Notes: a model not told the origin generated them from the sequence alone. DNA of 64,000 nucleotides from Rhizobiales bacterium TNE-4 (GCA_019083985.1 JAHRCV010000002.1:372001-436000), one strand, 5' to 3'; positions 45,616 through 55,311 are shown, counted from the first letter of the stretch. A program made the numbers and translations.

Positions 45616-46851
45616 TCAGGCCGCATCCAGACCGTAGAGGGAATGTAGGGTCCGCACCGCCAATTCCGTATAGGCGGCGTCGATCAAGAGCGAAAATTTG
45701 ATCTCTGACGTGGTGATCGCTCTGATATTAATGCCTTTTTCGGCAAAAGCCTTGAACGCCCGGGCCGCCACGCCGGCATGCGAGCGCATGCCGATCCCGA
45801 TGGCCGAGACCTTCACAAGGTCCCGTGCGCCTTCCAAAGCGCCATAGGCGATTTCGGCCTTCCGCCCTTCGAGAATCGTCTTGGCGCGCTCGAAATCGGC
45901 GGTCGGGACGGTAAAGGTAATGTCCGTCGTGGTCGTGTTGTCGGACGTGACCTGAATGATCATGTCGACATTGATATTGGCTTCGGCCAGCGGCACGAAG
46001 ATGGCGGCGGCCACGCCCGGCTTGTCGGCGACGCGGCGGAGCGTGATCTGGGCCTCGTCCTTTGAATAGGCGATGCCGGTGACGATCTGCTGTTCCATGA
46101 TCTCTTCCTCGTCGCAGATGAGGGTGCCAGGCGTGGGGTTGGCTGGGTCGTCGAAAGAGGAGCGCACATAGGTACGCACCTTATGCACCATGGCGAGCTC
46201 GACCGAGCGCACCTGCAAAACCTTGGCCCCAAGGGAGGCCATTTCGAGCATCTCCTCGAAAGCCACCTTCTCGAGCCGTTTGGCCTTGGGCACGATGCGT
46301 GGGTCGGTCGTATAGACGCCGTCGACATCGGTATAGATGTCGCAACGCTCGGCCCCGATGGCTGCCGCAATGGCCACCGCCGACGTATCAGAGCCACCGC
46401 GACCCAAGGTCGTCAGGCGGCCGGTTTCGGCATGAATGCCCTGAAAACCAGCAATGACGGCGACTTCGCCGCGCTTGAAGCCTTCATCGAGGTTCTTGCC
46501 ATCGATGCCGGCGATGCGCGCCGAGCCATGCGCGTCCGACGTCAAAAGCGGGATCTGCCAGCCCTGCCAGGAGCGGGCCGAGATGCCCATGTCCTGCAAG
46601 ACGATGGCGAGAAGCCCTGACGTGACCTGCTCGCCCGAGGCGACGACGGCATCATATTCGCGCGGATCGTAGAGTTTCGAACCCTCATTGACCCAGCCGA
46701 CGAGCTCATTCGTCTTGCCCGCCATGGCGGATACAACGACGGCAACCTGATGGCCCGCCTCCACCTCACGCCGCACATGCTGGGCGACGTTGCGGATGCG
46801 CTCCATATTCGCGACGGACGTGCCGCCGAATTTCATGACAAGACGGGCCAT
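45616..46851 (-). CDS. lysC: Aspartate kinase
   Basis: A 411-residue aspartokinase, first step of the aspartate family pathway. The kinase signature VMKFGGTSVAN is at residues 5-15, FQGIHAETGRLTTLGRGGSD near 134, and two ACT domains occupy about 265-405 with the effector region VADKPGVAAAIFVPLAEANI near 277. The two ACT domains imply feedback control by lysine and/or threonine. It is the first gene of the minus-strand run leading to ptsP and is divergent from ubiG. Confidence 0.96.
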   Translation of the reverse strand: MARLVMKFGGTSVANMERIRNVAQHVRREVEAGHQVAVVVSAMAGKTNELVGWVNEGSKLYDPREYDAVVASGEQVTSGLLAIVLQDMGISARSWQGWQIPLLTSDAHGSARIAGIDGKNLDEGFKRGEVAVIAGFQGIHAETGRLTTLGRGGSDTSAVAIAAAIGAERCDIYTDVDGVYTTDPRIVPKAKRLEKVAFEEMLEMASLGAKVLQVRSVELAMVHKVRTYVRSSFDDPANPTPGTLICDEEEIMEQQIVTGIAYSKDEAQITLRRVADKPGVAAAIFVPLAEANINVDMIIQVTSDNTTTTDITFTVPTADFERAKTILEGRKAEIAYGALEGARDLVKVSAIGIGMRSHAGVAARAFKAFAEKGINIRAITTSEIKFSLLIDAAYTELAVRTLHSLYGLDAA

Positions 46852-47002
46852 GAGGGGTCCGGATGATGATGTTTGGGATCGCCCGGACCTGACCGCGAGA
46901 CAAGCATGCTTGCGTCGCGCTGCAACCCGGCCGAAAAGAGCGCTCTTCCATGACGGCCATGCCCGGGCCTGTCAATCACCCGTCCGGCTCAAGGAGCGGA
47001 AA

Positions 47003-47743
47003 ATGACCACCGAAACGCAAGGCACCACCATCGACCCGGCAGAAGTCGCCCGTTTCGAGAAAATTGCCCGGACCTGGTGGGATGCCAAAGGCCCGATGAA
47101 GACGCTGCACAAATTCAATCCCGTGCGGCTCGCCTATATCCGCGATCAGGTCGCCGACCATTGGAACCGTGACACGCGCGACGGCAATACACTCGCCGGC
47201 CTTTCGCTGGTTGATGTCGGCTGCGGCGGCGGCCTTCTATGCGAACCGCTGGCGCGGCTTGGCGCGACCGTCACAGGCATCGATCCTGCGCCCACCAATG
47301 TCGAGGTCGCCAAGCTTCATTGCGCTGAAAGCGGTGTGCCGGTCACTTATCGGCAGGCCACTATCGAGCAATTGGTTGCCGAGGGGCAGAGCTTCGACAT
47401 CGTGCTCGCCATGGAAGTCGTCGAACATGTCGCCGATGTCGATGCTTTCGTGCGCGCCTGCACGGCGGCGGTGAAACCGGGCGGCCTTCTGTTCATGGCC
47501 ACGCTCAACCGCACGATGAAGGCGTTCGCGCTCGCCATTGTGGGTGCGGAATATATTTTGGGCTGGCTGCCGAAAGGCACGCATCAATGGGACAAATTCG
47601 TCACGCCGAAAGAATTAGCGGACGCGATTGCACGCGGCGGGCTTGAGGTGTTCGACGAAAAGGGCGTGGTCTACAATCCGCTGTCCGATAAATGGTCGCT
47701 CTCGCGCGATCGTGACGTGAATTACATGGTCGTAGCGAAGTAA
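47003..47743 (+). CDS. ubiG: Ubiquinone biosynthesis O-methyltransferase
   Basis: A 246-residue SAM methyltransferase that does both O-methylations in ubiquinone synthesis. EVARFEKIARTWWDAKGPMK near residue 14 is the UbiG-type start, followed by the SAM motif LVDVGCGGGLLCEPLARLGA near 70, and DIVLAMEVVEHVADVDAFV near 132. The ATG at 47003 follows AAGGAGCGGAAA; the open frame upstream to 46790 belongs to the lysC promoter region. It is a single gene followed by repeat copy 7. Confidence 0.95.
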   Translation: MTTETQGTTIDPAEVARFEKIARTWWDAKGPMKTLHKFNPVRLAYIRDQVADHWNRDTRDGNTLAGLSLVDVGCGGGLLCEPLARLGATVTGIDPAPTNVEVAKLHCAESGVPVTYRQATIEQLVAEGQSFDIVLAMEVVEHVADVDAFVRACTAAVKPGGLLFMATLNRTMKAFALAIVGAEYILGWLPKGTHQWDKFVTPKELADAIARGGLEVFDEKGVVYNPLSDKWSLSRDRDVNYMVVAK

Positions 47744-47765
47744 GGGGTATCATTGGGAGCTTCGT

Positions 47766-47880
47766 CCCTCATCCTGAGGAGCGATGCAACGCATCGCGTC
47801 TCGAAGGACGAGGGAATTCGTGCGCAAAAAAAGCCCTCGTGGTTCGAGACGCCGCTTGCGCGGCTCCTCACCATGAGGGC
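47766..47880 (+). repeat. A-B composite palindromic repeat, copy 7
   Basis: A half at 47766-47814 (stem GATGC/GCATC) and inverted B half at 47833-47880 (loop CGCTTGCG). It sits between the converging ubiG and aldo-keto reductase genes. Confidence 0.9.
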
Positions 47881-47969
47881 CTTTATCGAGCCTTTGCGAG
47901 GCCCCAAACATACGGGCGAAGCCCGCAGGCGCGACCGCGCGCCCGAGCCTTCGCGAGGCCTCAAAAAAA

Positions 47970-49019
47970 TTAAGGCGCCGGATTCATATGCACCTGATGG
48001 ATCGCATCAATGCGGTCGATGATGTCTTGCGACAAGGCCACCTGTGCCGAGGCGATATCATGCTTCAGCTGATCCATCTTGGTCGCGCCGATGATGTTCG
48101 ACGTCACGAACGGGCGATCATTGACGAAAGCGAGTGCAATCGTCGCCATGTCCATGCCGACCTCTTGTGAGAGCTTCCAATAAGCCTCAATCGCTTCGGC
48201 AGAACCTGGCTTTTCATAACGCTGGCCACGATTGAACAGCGTCGTGCGTGCACCTGCAGGCCGCGCACCATTGCGATATTTGCCGGTGAGATAGCCTTGC
48301 GCGAGCGGCGAATAAGCGAGAAGCCCGATCTGTTCGCGATAAGTGATCTCGGCCAACGCTACTTCGTATGTGCGGTTGAGAAGATTATAGGCGTTCTGAA
48401 TCGACGCCATGCGCGGCAGGCCGCGTGTTTCCGATTCATGCATGAATTTCATCGTGCCCCATGCGCTCTCATTGGAGAGGCCGATATGGCGCACCTTGCC
48501 CGCCTTGATGAAACCATTGAGCGTTTCCAAAATCTCTTGGAACGAATGGAAATTGTCGCTCTCGAATTCGGCTTGGCGATAATGTGTTGGGTTCGAACCC
48601 CACGGCATCGGACGATCCGGCCAATGCAGCTGATAAAGATCGATGTAATCGGTTTGCAGACGCTTCAAGCTTTCATCGAGAGCGTAAGTCATGTCCGCTT
48701 TCGACAATTCTGCCGGGCGGCCCTTGCGGAACCAATCCATCGGTGTACGGCCGACCACCTTCGAGGCGAGGATCACCTTGTCGCGATTGCTGCGCGCCTT
48801 GAACCATGTGCCGATGATGCGCTCGGTCGAGCCCTGCGTCTCGGCTTTCGGCGGGATTGAATAGAGTTCGGCTGTGTCAAAGAAATTGATGCCCTGGTCG
48901 AGCGCATAATCCATCTGCGCATGGCCTTCGGCTTCCGTGTTCTGCTCGCCCCACGTCATGGTGCCGAGACAGATTTTGCTGACCTTGAGGCCGGTGCGGC
49001 CAAGGGCGCGATATTCCAT
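47970..49019 (-). CDS. tas: NADP-dependent aldo-keto reductase, Tas type
   Basis: A 349-residue aldo-keto reductase. It starts MEYRALGRTGLKVSKICLG. The catalytic tetrad is carried by INFFDTAELYSIPP near residue 48, SKVVGR near 85 (Lys) and LYQLHWPDRPMPW near 127 (His). The Tas subgroup is marked by its Trp/Pro-rich loop after that histidine and IIGATKMDQLKHDIASAQVA near the end. Physiological substrate unknown; E. coli Tas can rescue tyrosine auxotrophs under starvation. Confidence 0.9.
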   Translation of the reverse strand: MEYRALGRTGLKVSKICLGTMTWGEQNTEAEGHAQMDYALDQGINFFDTAELYSIPPKAETQGSTERIIGTWFKARSNRDKVILASKVVGRTPMDWFRKGRPAELSKADMTYALDESLKRLQTDYIDLYQLHWPDRPMPWGSNPTHYRQAEFESDNFHSFQEILETLNGFIKAGKVRHIGLSNESAWGTMKFMHESETRGLPRMASIQNAYNLLNRTYEVALAEITYREQIGLLAYSPLAQGYLTGKYRNGARPAGARTTLFNRGQRYEKPGSAEAIEAYWKLSQEVGMDMATIALAFVNDRPFVTSNIIGATKMDQLKHDIASAQVALSQDIIDRIDAIHQVHMNPAP

Positions 49020-49105
49020 CGGGAGATACTCCGGGATAGGGCCACCCCGGACGGGGCGGCAAAAGGCCGCCCTTCAAAGCACAAGCGCTGCCTTGGCGCC
49101 AGACC

Positions 49106-49798
49106 TCAACTGCCGGTCTGAATTTGCCGAATGAAATCCTCGACCGTCGGCAGGATGTTCTTGACGATCACTGCCACCCCTTCGGCATTCGGGTGGATCC
49201 CGTCCGGCAGGTTGAGCTTTGGATCGCCCGCAATGCCTTGCAGGAAAAACGGGTAGTAAGTGGCGTTGAACTGCGCGGCGAGCGGCCGGTACATACCGTC
49301 AAACAGTTTCACATAATTCTCGCCCATATTGCGGGGCGCGAGCATGCCCGCCAGCAGCACGGGAATGCCGCGGTCCTGCAGCTTTTGCAGCATGATGCGG
49401 AAATTGTTCTCAGTCAGGCCGGGATCGACGCCACGCAGCGCATCATTGGCCCCGAGCTCCATGATGACCCCGTCCGTACCGTCCGGGATCGACCAATCGA
49501 GTCGCCCCATGGCCGACGTGGTCGTATCCCCCGAAACGCCGGCATTGATGATTTCGACATCAAAGCCCTTGGCCCGGAGTGCCTTTTCAAGCTGGGCGGG
49601 AAAAGCGGCCGACGCCGGGAGATTATAGCCCGCCGTCAGGCTGTCGCCGAAGGCCACAAGCTTCAGTTTGCGCTTGGCGGCCATAGCAGGCCCTCCCGTG
49701 GCTGCGGCCAAAAGGGTCAGGCCCATTGCCGCAAGAAAGCCACGCCGCGCCTTTACGGCAGCCTTGCTGCCCCCATATGGGTTTTTCATCTGTGTCAT
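49106..49798 (-). CDS. tesA: SGNH arylesterase/lysophospholipase TesA
   Basis: A 230-residue GDSL/SGNH hydrolase. The N-terminus has a twin-arginine motif (KARRGFLAAMG) and hydrophobic stretch ending AMA near residue 40, so export by Tat is possible. Catalytic blocks are FGDSLTAGYN near 50 (Ser), NAGVSGDTT near 87 (Gly), ELGANDALRG near 114 (Asn), and LPDGIHPNAEGVAVI near 202 (Asp and His). It is divergent from the ybbA-ybbP pair with only 17 bases between the two start codons. This three-gene arrangement is widely conserved. Confidence 0.92.
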   Translation of the reverse strand: MTQMKNPYGGSKAAVKARRGFLAAMGLTLLAAATGGPAMAAKRKLKLVAFGDSLTAGYNLPASAAFPAQLEKALRAKGFDVEIINAGVSGDTTTSAMGRLDWSIPDGTDGVIMELGANDALRGVDPGLTENNFRIMLQKLQDRGIPVLLAGMLAPRNMGENYVKLFDGMYRPLAAQFNATYYPFFLQGIAGDPKLNLPDGIHPNAEGVAVIVKNILPTVEDFIRQIQTGS

Positions 49799-49815
49799 CG
49801 CAAAGGCATATCGGC

Positions 49816-50538
49816 ATGCAGGTTGAGGCCGTCAAGGCAATCCCGTCCGTCCGCGACCCTTTGGTCAAGATCGAGGCTCTCGATCTGAGCCTCGGGCGAG
49901 ACGCGTCCCGCGTCCATATCCTGAAATCGATCTCGCTTGAGATCGGCCGCGGCGAAGCAATCGGCCTGGTCGGGCCATCGGGATCCGGCAAATCGACCCT
50001 TTTGATGACCATGGCCGGGCTCGAACGGCCAGACACCGGCCGTATCATCATTGATGGCGAGGATCTCTCGTGCCTCGACGAAGACGGGTTGGCCCGTTTC
50101 CGCGGCCGTAACATCGGCATCGTGTTCCAATCCTTCCATTTGATCCCCACCATGACAGCGCTCGAAAATGTCGCCGTGCCGCTCGAACTCGCGGGCGATG
50201 ATGACGCGTTCGACCGCGCTGCGGCGGAACTCAAAGCCGTTGGGCTCGGCGGGCGTCTCTCGCATTATCCGGCGCAACTTTCAGGCGGCGAGCAACAGCG
50301 CGTGGCACTCGCCCGCGCACTGGTCGTCGACCCGGCACTGCTGATCGCGGATGAGCCGACGGGCAATCTTGATGAGGCGACGGGCAAGGGCATCGTCGAA
50401 TTGCTGTTCCAACTGAAAAATGATCGCGGTGCGACGCTGGTCCTCGTCACGCATGATCCGGGCCTTGCCGCGCAATGCGACCGCGTGATCCGCCTGCGCT
50501 CAGGTCGGATCGAAGATCACGCCGCGATTGGGGCCTGA
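49816..50538 (+). CDS. LolD/YbbA-type ABC transporter ATPase
   Basis: A 240-residue ATP-binding subunit. Walker A GPSGSGKSTLLMTM is near residue 55, the Q-loop in IVFQSFHLIPTMTALENV near 105, signature LSGGEQQRVALARAL near 155, and Walker B ALLIADEPTGNLD, the MacB/LolD family pattern. I chose the ATG at 49816; an upstream frame to 49726 overlaps tesA. It is followed at once by its permease (TGACGTG junction). Partner of the YbbP-type permease and linked to tesA. Confidence 0.92.
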   Translation: MQVEAVKAIPSVRDPLVKIEALDLSLGRDASRVHILKSISLEIGRGEAIGLVGPSGSGKSTLLMTMAGLERPDTGRIIIDGEDLSCLDEDGLARFRGRNIGIVFQSFHLIPTMTALENVAVPLELAGDDDAFDRAAAELKAVGLGGRLSHYPAQLSGGEQQRVALARALVVDPALLIADEPTGNLDEATGKGIVELLFQLKNDRGATLVLVTHDPGLAAQCDRVIRLRSGRIEDHAAIGA

Positions 50539-50539
50539 C

Positions 50540-53116
50540 GTGCACGCACCTGTCCGCCCGAAACATCGTCGCGCCTCTTCACCATGGTCCGTGCTGTGGC
50601 GCTTTGCCCTGCGCAATCTGCAAGGCGGCCTCTCCGGCTTTCGCGTCTTCATCGCGTGTATTGCGCTGGGCGTTGCGGCGATTGCGGGTGTTTCCTCGCT
50701 TTCGAATGCGTTGACCGACGGGCTTGGCAAGCAGGCAAAGACCATTCTCGGCGGCGATCTCTCGTTTTCGCGGATTCATCGCGAAGCGACGCCAGAGGAA
50801 CGCGCGAAATTCGCCTCGCTCGGACAGGTTTCATTCGGCATCACAACGCGTGCGATGGCGCGCCTACCTGGCGATGGACAGGCTGCCCTTGTCGAACTCA
50901 AGGCTGTTGATGCGCAATGGCCGCTCACCGGCAAACCCGAGCTCTCACCGGAATTGCCCCTCAAAGATCTCTTTGCGGACGCCAATGGCATCTATGGCGC
51001 AGCGGCGGAACCGGCCCTGTTCGAGCGATTGCAGATCAAACCCGGCGCGCGTGTCCTGATTGGCAATGCCACCTTTGAACTGCGCGCCACGCTGGAAAGC
51101 GAGCCCGACAAGCTTGCGACCGGCATCGGTTTCGGCCCGCGCTTTCTCACAAGCGAAGCGGGCCTGCGCGCGTCAGGCTTGATCCAGCCCGGAACATTGG
51201 CGCGCTTCACCTATCGCATTCTGCTACCCGGCAATGCCGATGAAGCGACTGCAAAAAGCCTCGGCGAAAAACTGCGCGCAACCATGCCTGAAGGCGAATT
51301 CGACATGCGCACACGCAGCAATGTCTCGCCGCAGTTCAATCGCAATGTGGAGCGCTTTACACAATTCCTCGCCATTGTCGGCTTCACTGCTTTGATCGTT
51401 GGCGGTGTTGGCGTGGCAAACGCGGTCGCCGCCTATGTCGAACGCCGCCGCCCCACACTCGCAACGATGAAAAGCCTCGGTGCGACCGGCAGCGATGTCT
51501 TTCTTCTCGCGCTGATCGAAGTGATGTTGCTGGCTCTCGTCGGCATTGCGATCGGTCTTGCGGTTGGTGCCGCTTTGCCTTTTGTCGTCGGCGCTTTGTT
51601 CGGCGATCTTTTGCCCGTGGCCCTTGATGCTCATTTCTATCCCGGCACGCTGGCCCTAGGCGCCGTCTATGGGCTCTTGGCAGCGCTCGTGTTTTCGCTG
51701 GGCCCGCTGGGTCGCGTGCATGACGTGCCTGTCTCGGCGCTGTTCCGCGATCACGTCGAACTCGTGCGCAAATGGCCACGAAAGCGCTATATCGCGGCCC
51801 TCATTGCCGCCGCCTCATTGCTGATCGGCCTGTCGATCCTCTTTGCATATGATCGCCGCGTGGCGGTATTCGCGGCGATTGGCGTGGCCGGCTCTTTCAT
51901 CATTCTGCGCCTTGTTGCGAGCGGGATCATGATGGTGGCGCGGGCGCTGCCGCGGCCGAAATCAACCGTGTGGCGGCTTGCGATCTCAAGCCTCTATCGG
52001 CCCGGGACACTGACGCCGTCTCTCGTCCTCTCGCTCGGTTTAGGCGTTGCGTTACTCGTCGCTGTCGCGTTGATCGACGCCAACATCAATCGCCAACTCG
52101 GCGAAAGCCTGCCCGAGAAAGCACCGAACCTGTTCTTCGTCGACATTCCCAACAATAATGCACGGGAATTCGATGCCTTCATTCAGGCCCGCGCACCGGA
52201 AGGCAAGCTCGACCGCGTGCCCATGATGCGAGGCCGGATCACCCGCCTTAACGGCGTCGATGCAGGCAAGATCAGCGCGCCGGAAAATGCGGCTTGGGTG
52301 CTCGAAGGCGATCGCGGCATCACCTATGCCGAGCGCCTCCCCTCTGGCTCGACCCTTGTCGACGGCGAATGGTGGCCGGCTGATTACAAAGGCAAGCCGC
52401 TTGTCTCATTCGACGTGGAACTCGCGCGTTCGCTGAAGCTGAAGGTCGGCGATACGCTCACCGTCAATGTGCTCGGCCGCCCGATCGAGGCGACCATCGC
52501 CAATCTCCGCCGGATCGATTGGCAATCGCTTGGCATCAATTTCGTGATGGTGTTTTCGCCCAATACGTTCGCGGGCGCGCCCGCGACATCGCTCGCAACC
52601 CTCACACTGCCGGAAGGTGCACGCTCCTACGAAGCAGGGCTGCTTGCCGAAGTGGCGAAGACCTTTCCGATGGTGACCGCCATTGGCGTGCGCGAAGCGC
52701 TGGAACAGGTCAACAGCCTCGTCGCGAAGCTCGCGCTCGCCATTCGCGGCGCAAGCGCCGTCACGATCATTGCCAGCGTGCTGGTGCTGGCGGGGGCTCT
52801 TGGGGCCGGCCAGCGAGCGCGGATCGGCGACGCGGTCATCCTCAAGACGCTCGGGGCGACGCGTTTGAAACTCTTCGGCGCGTTCCTTCTCGAATATGGG
52901 CTTTTGGGAACTGTCACCGCGCTGTTCGGCTTCCTGGCCGGAAGTCTTGCTGCATGGGCCATTGTCTCGCGGCTGATGAATCTCAGCTTCCACTGGCTGA
53001 TCGGCTCAGCACTCTCGGCCTGTATTGTCGCGATTGTTGTGACCATTCTGTTTGGTCTTGTTGGAACCTGGCGAATACTGTCACAAAAACCGGCGTCATA
53101 TTTACGAAATCTTTAA
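50540..53116 (+). CDS. YbbP-type FtsX-family ABC permease
   Basis: An 858-residue permease with about ten helices and two FtsX/MacB domains (helix groups near residues 270-440 and 730-850) separated by large periplasmic segments. Family motifs include VANAVAAYVERRRPTLATMK near 300 and AGQRARIGDAVILKTLGATR near 765. The best start is GTG at 50540, one base after the ATPase stop. The function is unproven; relatives with TesA are proposed to handle lipids or hydrophobic compounds at the inner membrane. Confidence 0.88.
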   Translation: MHAPVRPKHRRASSPWSVLWRFALRNLQGGLSGFRVFIACIALGVAAIAGVSSLSNALTDGLGKQAKTILGGDLSFSRIHREATPEERAKFASLGQVSFGITTRAMARLPGDGQAALVELKAVDAQWPLTGKPELSPELPLKDLFADANGIYGAAAEPALFERLQIKPGARVLIGNATFELRATLESEPDKLATGIGFGPRFLTSEAGLRASGLIQPGTLARFTYRILLPGNADEATAKSLGEKLRATMPEGEFDMRTRSNVSPQFNRNVERFTQFLAIVGFTALIVGGVGVANAVAAYVERRRPTLATMKSLGATGSDVFLLALIEVMLLALVGIAIGLAVGAALPFVVGALFGDLLPVALDAHFYPGTLALGAVYGLLAALVFSLGPLGRVHDVPVSALFRDHVELVRKWPRKRYIAALIAAASLLIGLSILFAYDRRVAVFAAIGVAGSFIILRLVASGIMMVARALPRPKSTVWRLAISSLYRPGTLTPSLVLSLGLGVALLVAVALIDANINRQLGESLPEKAPNLFFVDIPNNNAREFDAFIQARAPEGKLDRVPMMRGRITRLNGVDAGKISAPENAAWVLEGDRGITYAERLPSGSTLVDGEWWPADYKGKPLVSFDVELARSLKLKVGDTLTVNVLGRPIEATIANLRRIDWQSLGINFVMVFSPNTFAGAPATSLATLTLPEGARSYEAGLLAEVAKTFPMVTAIGVREALEQVNSLVAKLALAIRGASAVTIIASVLVLAGALGAGQRARIGDAVILKTLGATRLKLFGAFLLEYGLLGTVTALFGFLAGSLAAWAIVSRLMNLSFHWLIGSALSACIVAIVVTILFGLVGTWRILSQKPASYLRNL

Positions 53117-53351
53117 GTAAAACCGCCCGCTTAACTACAAAGCACGATGTAAGTCGCAGCAGGACGGCCGTTCTGGGCGCTGCAGCACTTCGCCGCACCC
53201 CGTTTTGACATGAAACCGCAAGTCGAACGGGCCTTTAAAGGCCGCTTCTCCTTGCGGCTGCCCTTGTATTTCCACAATCGGTCTTCCATATTCATCGCAA
53301 CGCCGGATGACCGGCGGAGATGAATTCATCCGCTCTTCGAGAGGATCTCAA

Positions 53352-54140
53352 ATGTCCAACTATGACCGCAACGCCTACGCCCAGTTTGGCGGGGTCTCCC
53401 GTGCCGGGACAGCCGAATACGATCTCGGCCTCCGGTCCTACATGCTGGGCATCTATAACTATATGACGCTGGCGCTCGCTGTGTCGGCCATGGTCGCTTG
53501 GGGCGTTGCCGCCCTGTCGGTGACCGGCGACGCTTCGGCCGCCGCTGCCAAGTTTGGCGCGAACACCTATCTCACCTCCTTCGGCTATGCGCTCTTCGCG
53601 AGCCCGCTGAAATGGGTGGTGATGCTGGCCCCGCTCGCTTTCGTGTTCTTCCTGTCGTTCCGTTTCGACCGGATGAGCCAGAGCGCGCTGTTCGGCACCT
53701 TCCTCGCCTTCGCGGCGACGATGGGTCTGTCGATGGGCTCGATCTTCCTCGTCTATACGACGGCGAGCATCGTGCAGGCGCTCTTCATCACGACGGCCGC
53801 GTTCGGCGCGCTCTCGCTCTATGGCTACACCACAAAGCGTAGCCTGTCGGCGATGGGTTCGTTCCTAATCATGGGCCTGTTCGGCGTCATTCTGGCTGGC
53901 CTCGCCAACCTGTTCTTCCAGTCGAGCGTGTTCCAGCTCGCCATCAACGTTGTCGCGATCCTGATCTTCGCGGGTCTCACCGCTTGGGATACGCAGCGCT
54001 TGAAGGAAGAATATGATGTGGTGGCTGGTGATGCCGCGTTGATGCAGAAGGCTTCGGTGATGGGTGCTCTGTCGCTCTACCTGAACTTCATCAACATGTT
54101 CCAGCTGATCCTGTCCTTCGTGGGCAACCGCAACGAGTAA
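53352..54140 (+). CDS. BI-1/YccA family inner-membrane protein
   Basis: A 262-residue Bax-inhibitor-1-like protein with seven membrane helices between about residues 35 and 260. Characteristic segments include YDLGLRSYMLGIYNYMTLAL near 22 and GLTAWDTQRLKEEYDVVAG near 212, the conserved end with the aspartate pair proposed to act as a pH sensor in BsYetJ. Bacterial members are calcium-leak channels or modulators of FtsH (YccA). The ATG at 53352 follows GAGAGGATCTCA. A terminator follows. Confidence 0.92.
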   Translation: MSNYDRNAYAQFGGVSRAGTAEYDLGLRSYMLGIYNYMTLALAVSAMVAWGVAALSVTGDASAAAAKFGANTYLTSFGYALFASPLKWVVMLAPLAFVFFLSFRFDRMSQSALFGTFLAFAATMGLSMGSIFLVYTTASIVQALFITTAAFGALSLYGYTTKRSLSAMGSFLIMGLFGVILAGLANLFFQSSVFQLAINVVAILIFAGLTAWDTQRLKEEYDVVAGDAALMQKASVMGALSLYLNFINMFQLILSFVGNRNE

Positions 54141-54162
54141 TCCTCGCTGCACCGGAATCAAG

Positions 54163-54195
54163 AAAGGCCGCGGGAGACCGCGGCCTTTTTCTTTT
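54163..54195 (+). terminator. Terminator after the BI-1 gene
   Basis: Hairpin AAAGGCCGCGG-GAGA-CCGCGGCCTTTTT then CTTTT, 23 bases after the stop. Confidence 0.92.
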
Positions 54196-54205
54196 GTCGG
54201 CGCGT

Positions 54206-54691
54206 TTACAAGGCGCGGCCAAGAAACGCCGTGCCCTCAATCGGCGTATCGTAATAAGGCGCGATCGGTGTGAAGCCGAGCTTCGCATAAAGCCGATGCG
54301 CTTCGGTCATGCTGGGCAGCGTATCGAGTGCGATGGCGCGATAGCCCGCCGCCCGTGCCTGCGCCATCAGCGCCTCGACGATAGCGATGCCAAGCCCAAG
54401 CCCGCGCGCCGCGGGCGCGATATAGACGCGTTTCATTTCGCAGCCATCCCCGCCCTTCATCGCACGGAACGCGCCGCAGCCTATCGGTTGCCCGTCCGCG
54501 CCACGTGCCAAGAGCAAAAGACCTTGCGGCGGCGCATAGGCTCCAGGCAGCGCCGCGAGCTCGTCTTCAAATCCCTGATAGCCGAGATCGACCGGGAGCG
54601 AGGCAGCATAGGCGCGAAACAAGGCCCGGATCGCATCGAGATCGGCGGCGGAGGTAGCAGGCGTAAGGGTGAAGGCGGAACCACGAACCAT
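54206..54691 (-). CDS. GNAT-family N-acetyltransferase
   Basis: A 161-residue acetyltransferase. The N-terminal strand is TPATSAADLDAIRALFRAYA, and the CoA-binding loop is VYIAPAARGLGLGIAIVEAL near residue 87 (RGLGLG), followed by YRAIALDTLPSMTEAHRLYA and LGFTPIAPYYDTPIEGTAFL at the end. This is the common LGFxxIxPYYxxP group of GNAT enzymes; the substrate is unknown. The ATG at 54691 is preferred, with upstream ATGs at 54697 and 54712 possible. It is divergent from the next GNAT gene across 95 bases. Confidence 0.87.
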   Translation of the reverse strand: MVRGSAFTLTPATSAADLDAIRALFRAYAASLPVDLGYQGFEDELAALPGAYAPPQGLLLLARGADGQPIGCGAFRAMKGGDGCEMKRVYIAPAARGLGLGIAIVEALMAQARAAGYRAIALDTLPSMTEAHRLYAKLGFTPIAPYYDTPIEGTAFLGRAL

Positions 54692-54786
54692 GCCCATTGA
54701 TCGCCAAGCCACAGGGCGCGGTCAATGGGAAGAACCACGCCCCGCTCCGCTTGCCTTTCGCGCCCGCATCTGGGAAAAGCCCGCCC

Positions 54787-55311
54787 ATGACAGTCCTGAT
54801 CCGCCCCGCCCACGATGAAGACATGGACGCGATCACCGCGATCTATGCCGACGCCGTTCTGAATGGCACCGCTTCGTTCGAGCTTGAACCGCCAGACGTG
54901 GCAGAGATGACGGCGCGCCGCGCGGCGCTGATCGAGAAGGGCTTTCCCTATCTCGTCGCCGAACGCGCGGACCGCATTCTGGGCTATGCCTATGCAGGCG
55001 CCTATCGCCCGCGCCCCGCCTATGCATTCACTGTCGAGGATTCGATTTATGTGGCGCCGGATGCGCATCGCTCAGGTGCAGGCCGTGCTTTGCTCGCCAA
55101 ACTCATCAGCGTTTGTGAGGAGAAAGGCTTTCGCCAGATGGTCGCCGTGATCGGCGATTCACTGTCGGCCCCATCCATCGGCTTGCATCAGGCGATGGGC
55201 TTTGTGCATGTCGGCACGGTGCGCAATGTCGGCTTCAAGAAAGGCCGCTGGCTCGATCAGGTCATCATGCAAAAGAGCCTCGGCGACGGCGCGACGAGCA
55301 CGCCGGTGTAA
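54787..55311 (+). CDS. GNAT acetyltransferase, phosphinothricin/methionine-sulfoximine type
   Basis: A 174-residue member of the Pat/MddA group. Evidence: LIRPAHDEDMDAITAIYADA near the start, LNGTASFELEPPDVAEM near 28, AYAGAYRPRPAYAFTVEDSI near 75, YVAPDAHRSGAGRALLAKLI near 95 (RSGAGR loop), and the C-terminal HQAMGFVHVGTVRNVGFKKG. Relatives acetylate phosphinothricin or methionine derivatives such as the sulfone and sulfoximine. The ATG at 54787 begins the conserved domain. Its stop directly abuts the stop of the DUF2794 gene on the other strand. Confidence 0.9.
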   Translation: MTVLIRPAHDEDMDAITAIYADAVLNGTASFELEPPDVAEMTARRAALIEKGFPYLVAERADRILGYAYAGAYRPRPAYAFTVEDSIYVAPDAHRSGAGRALLAKLISVCEEKGFRQMVAVIGDSLSAPSIGLHQAMGFVHVGTVRNVGFKKGRWLDQVIMQKSLGDGATSTPV

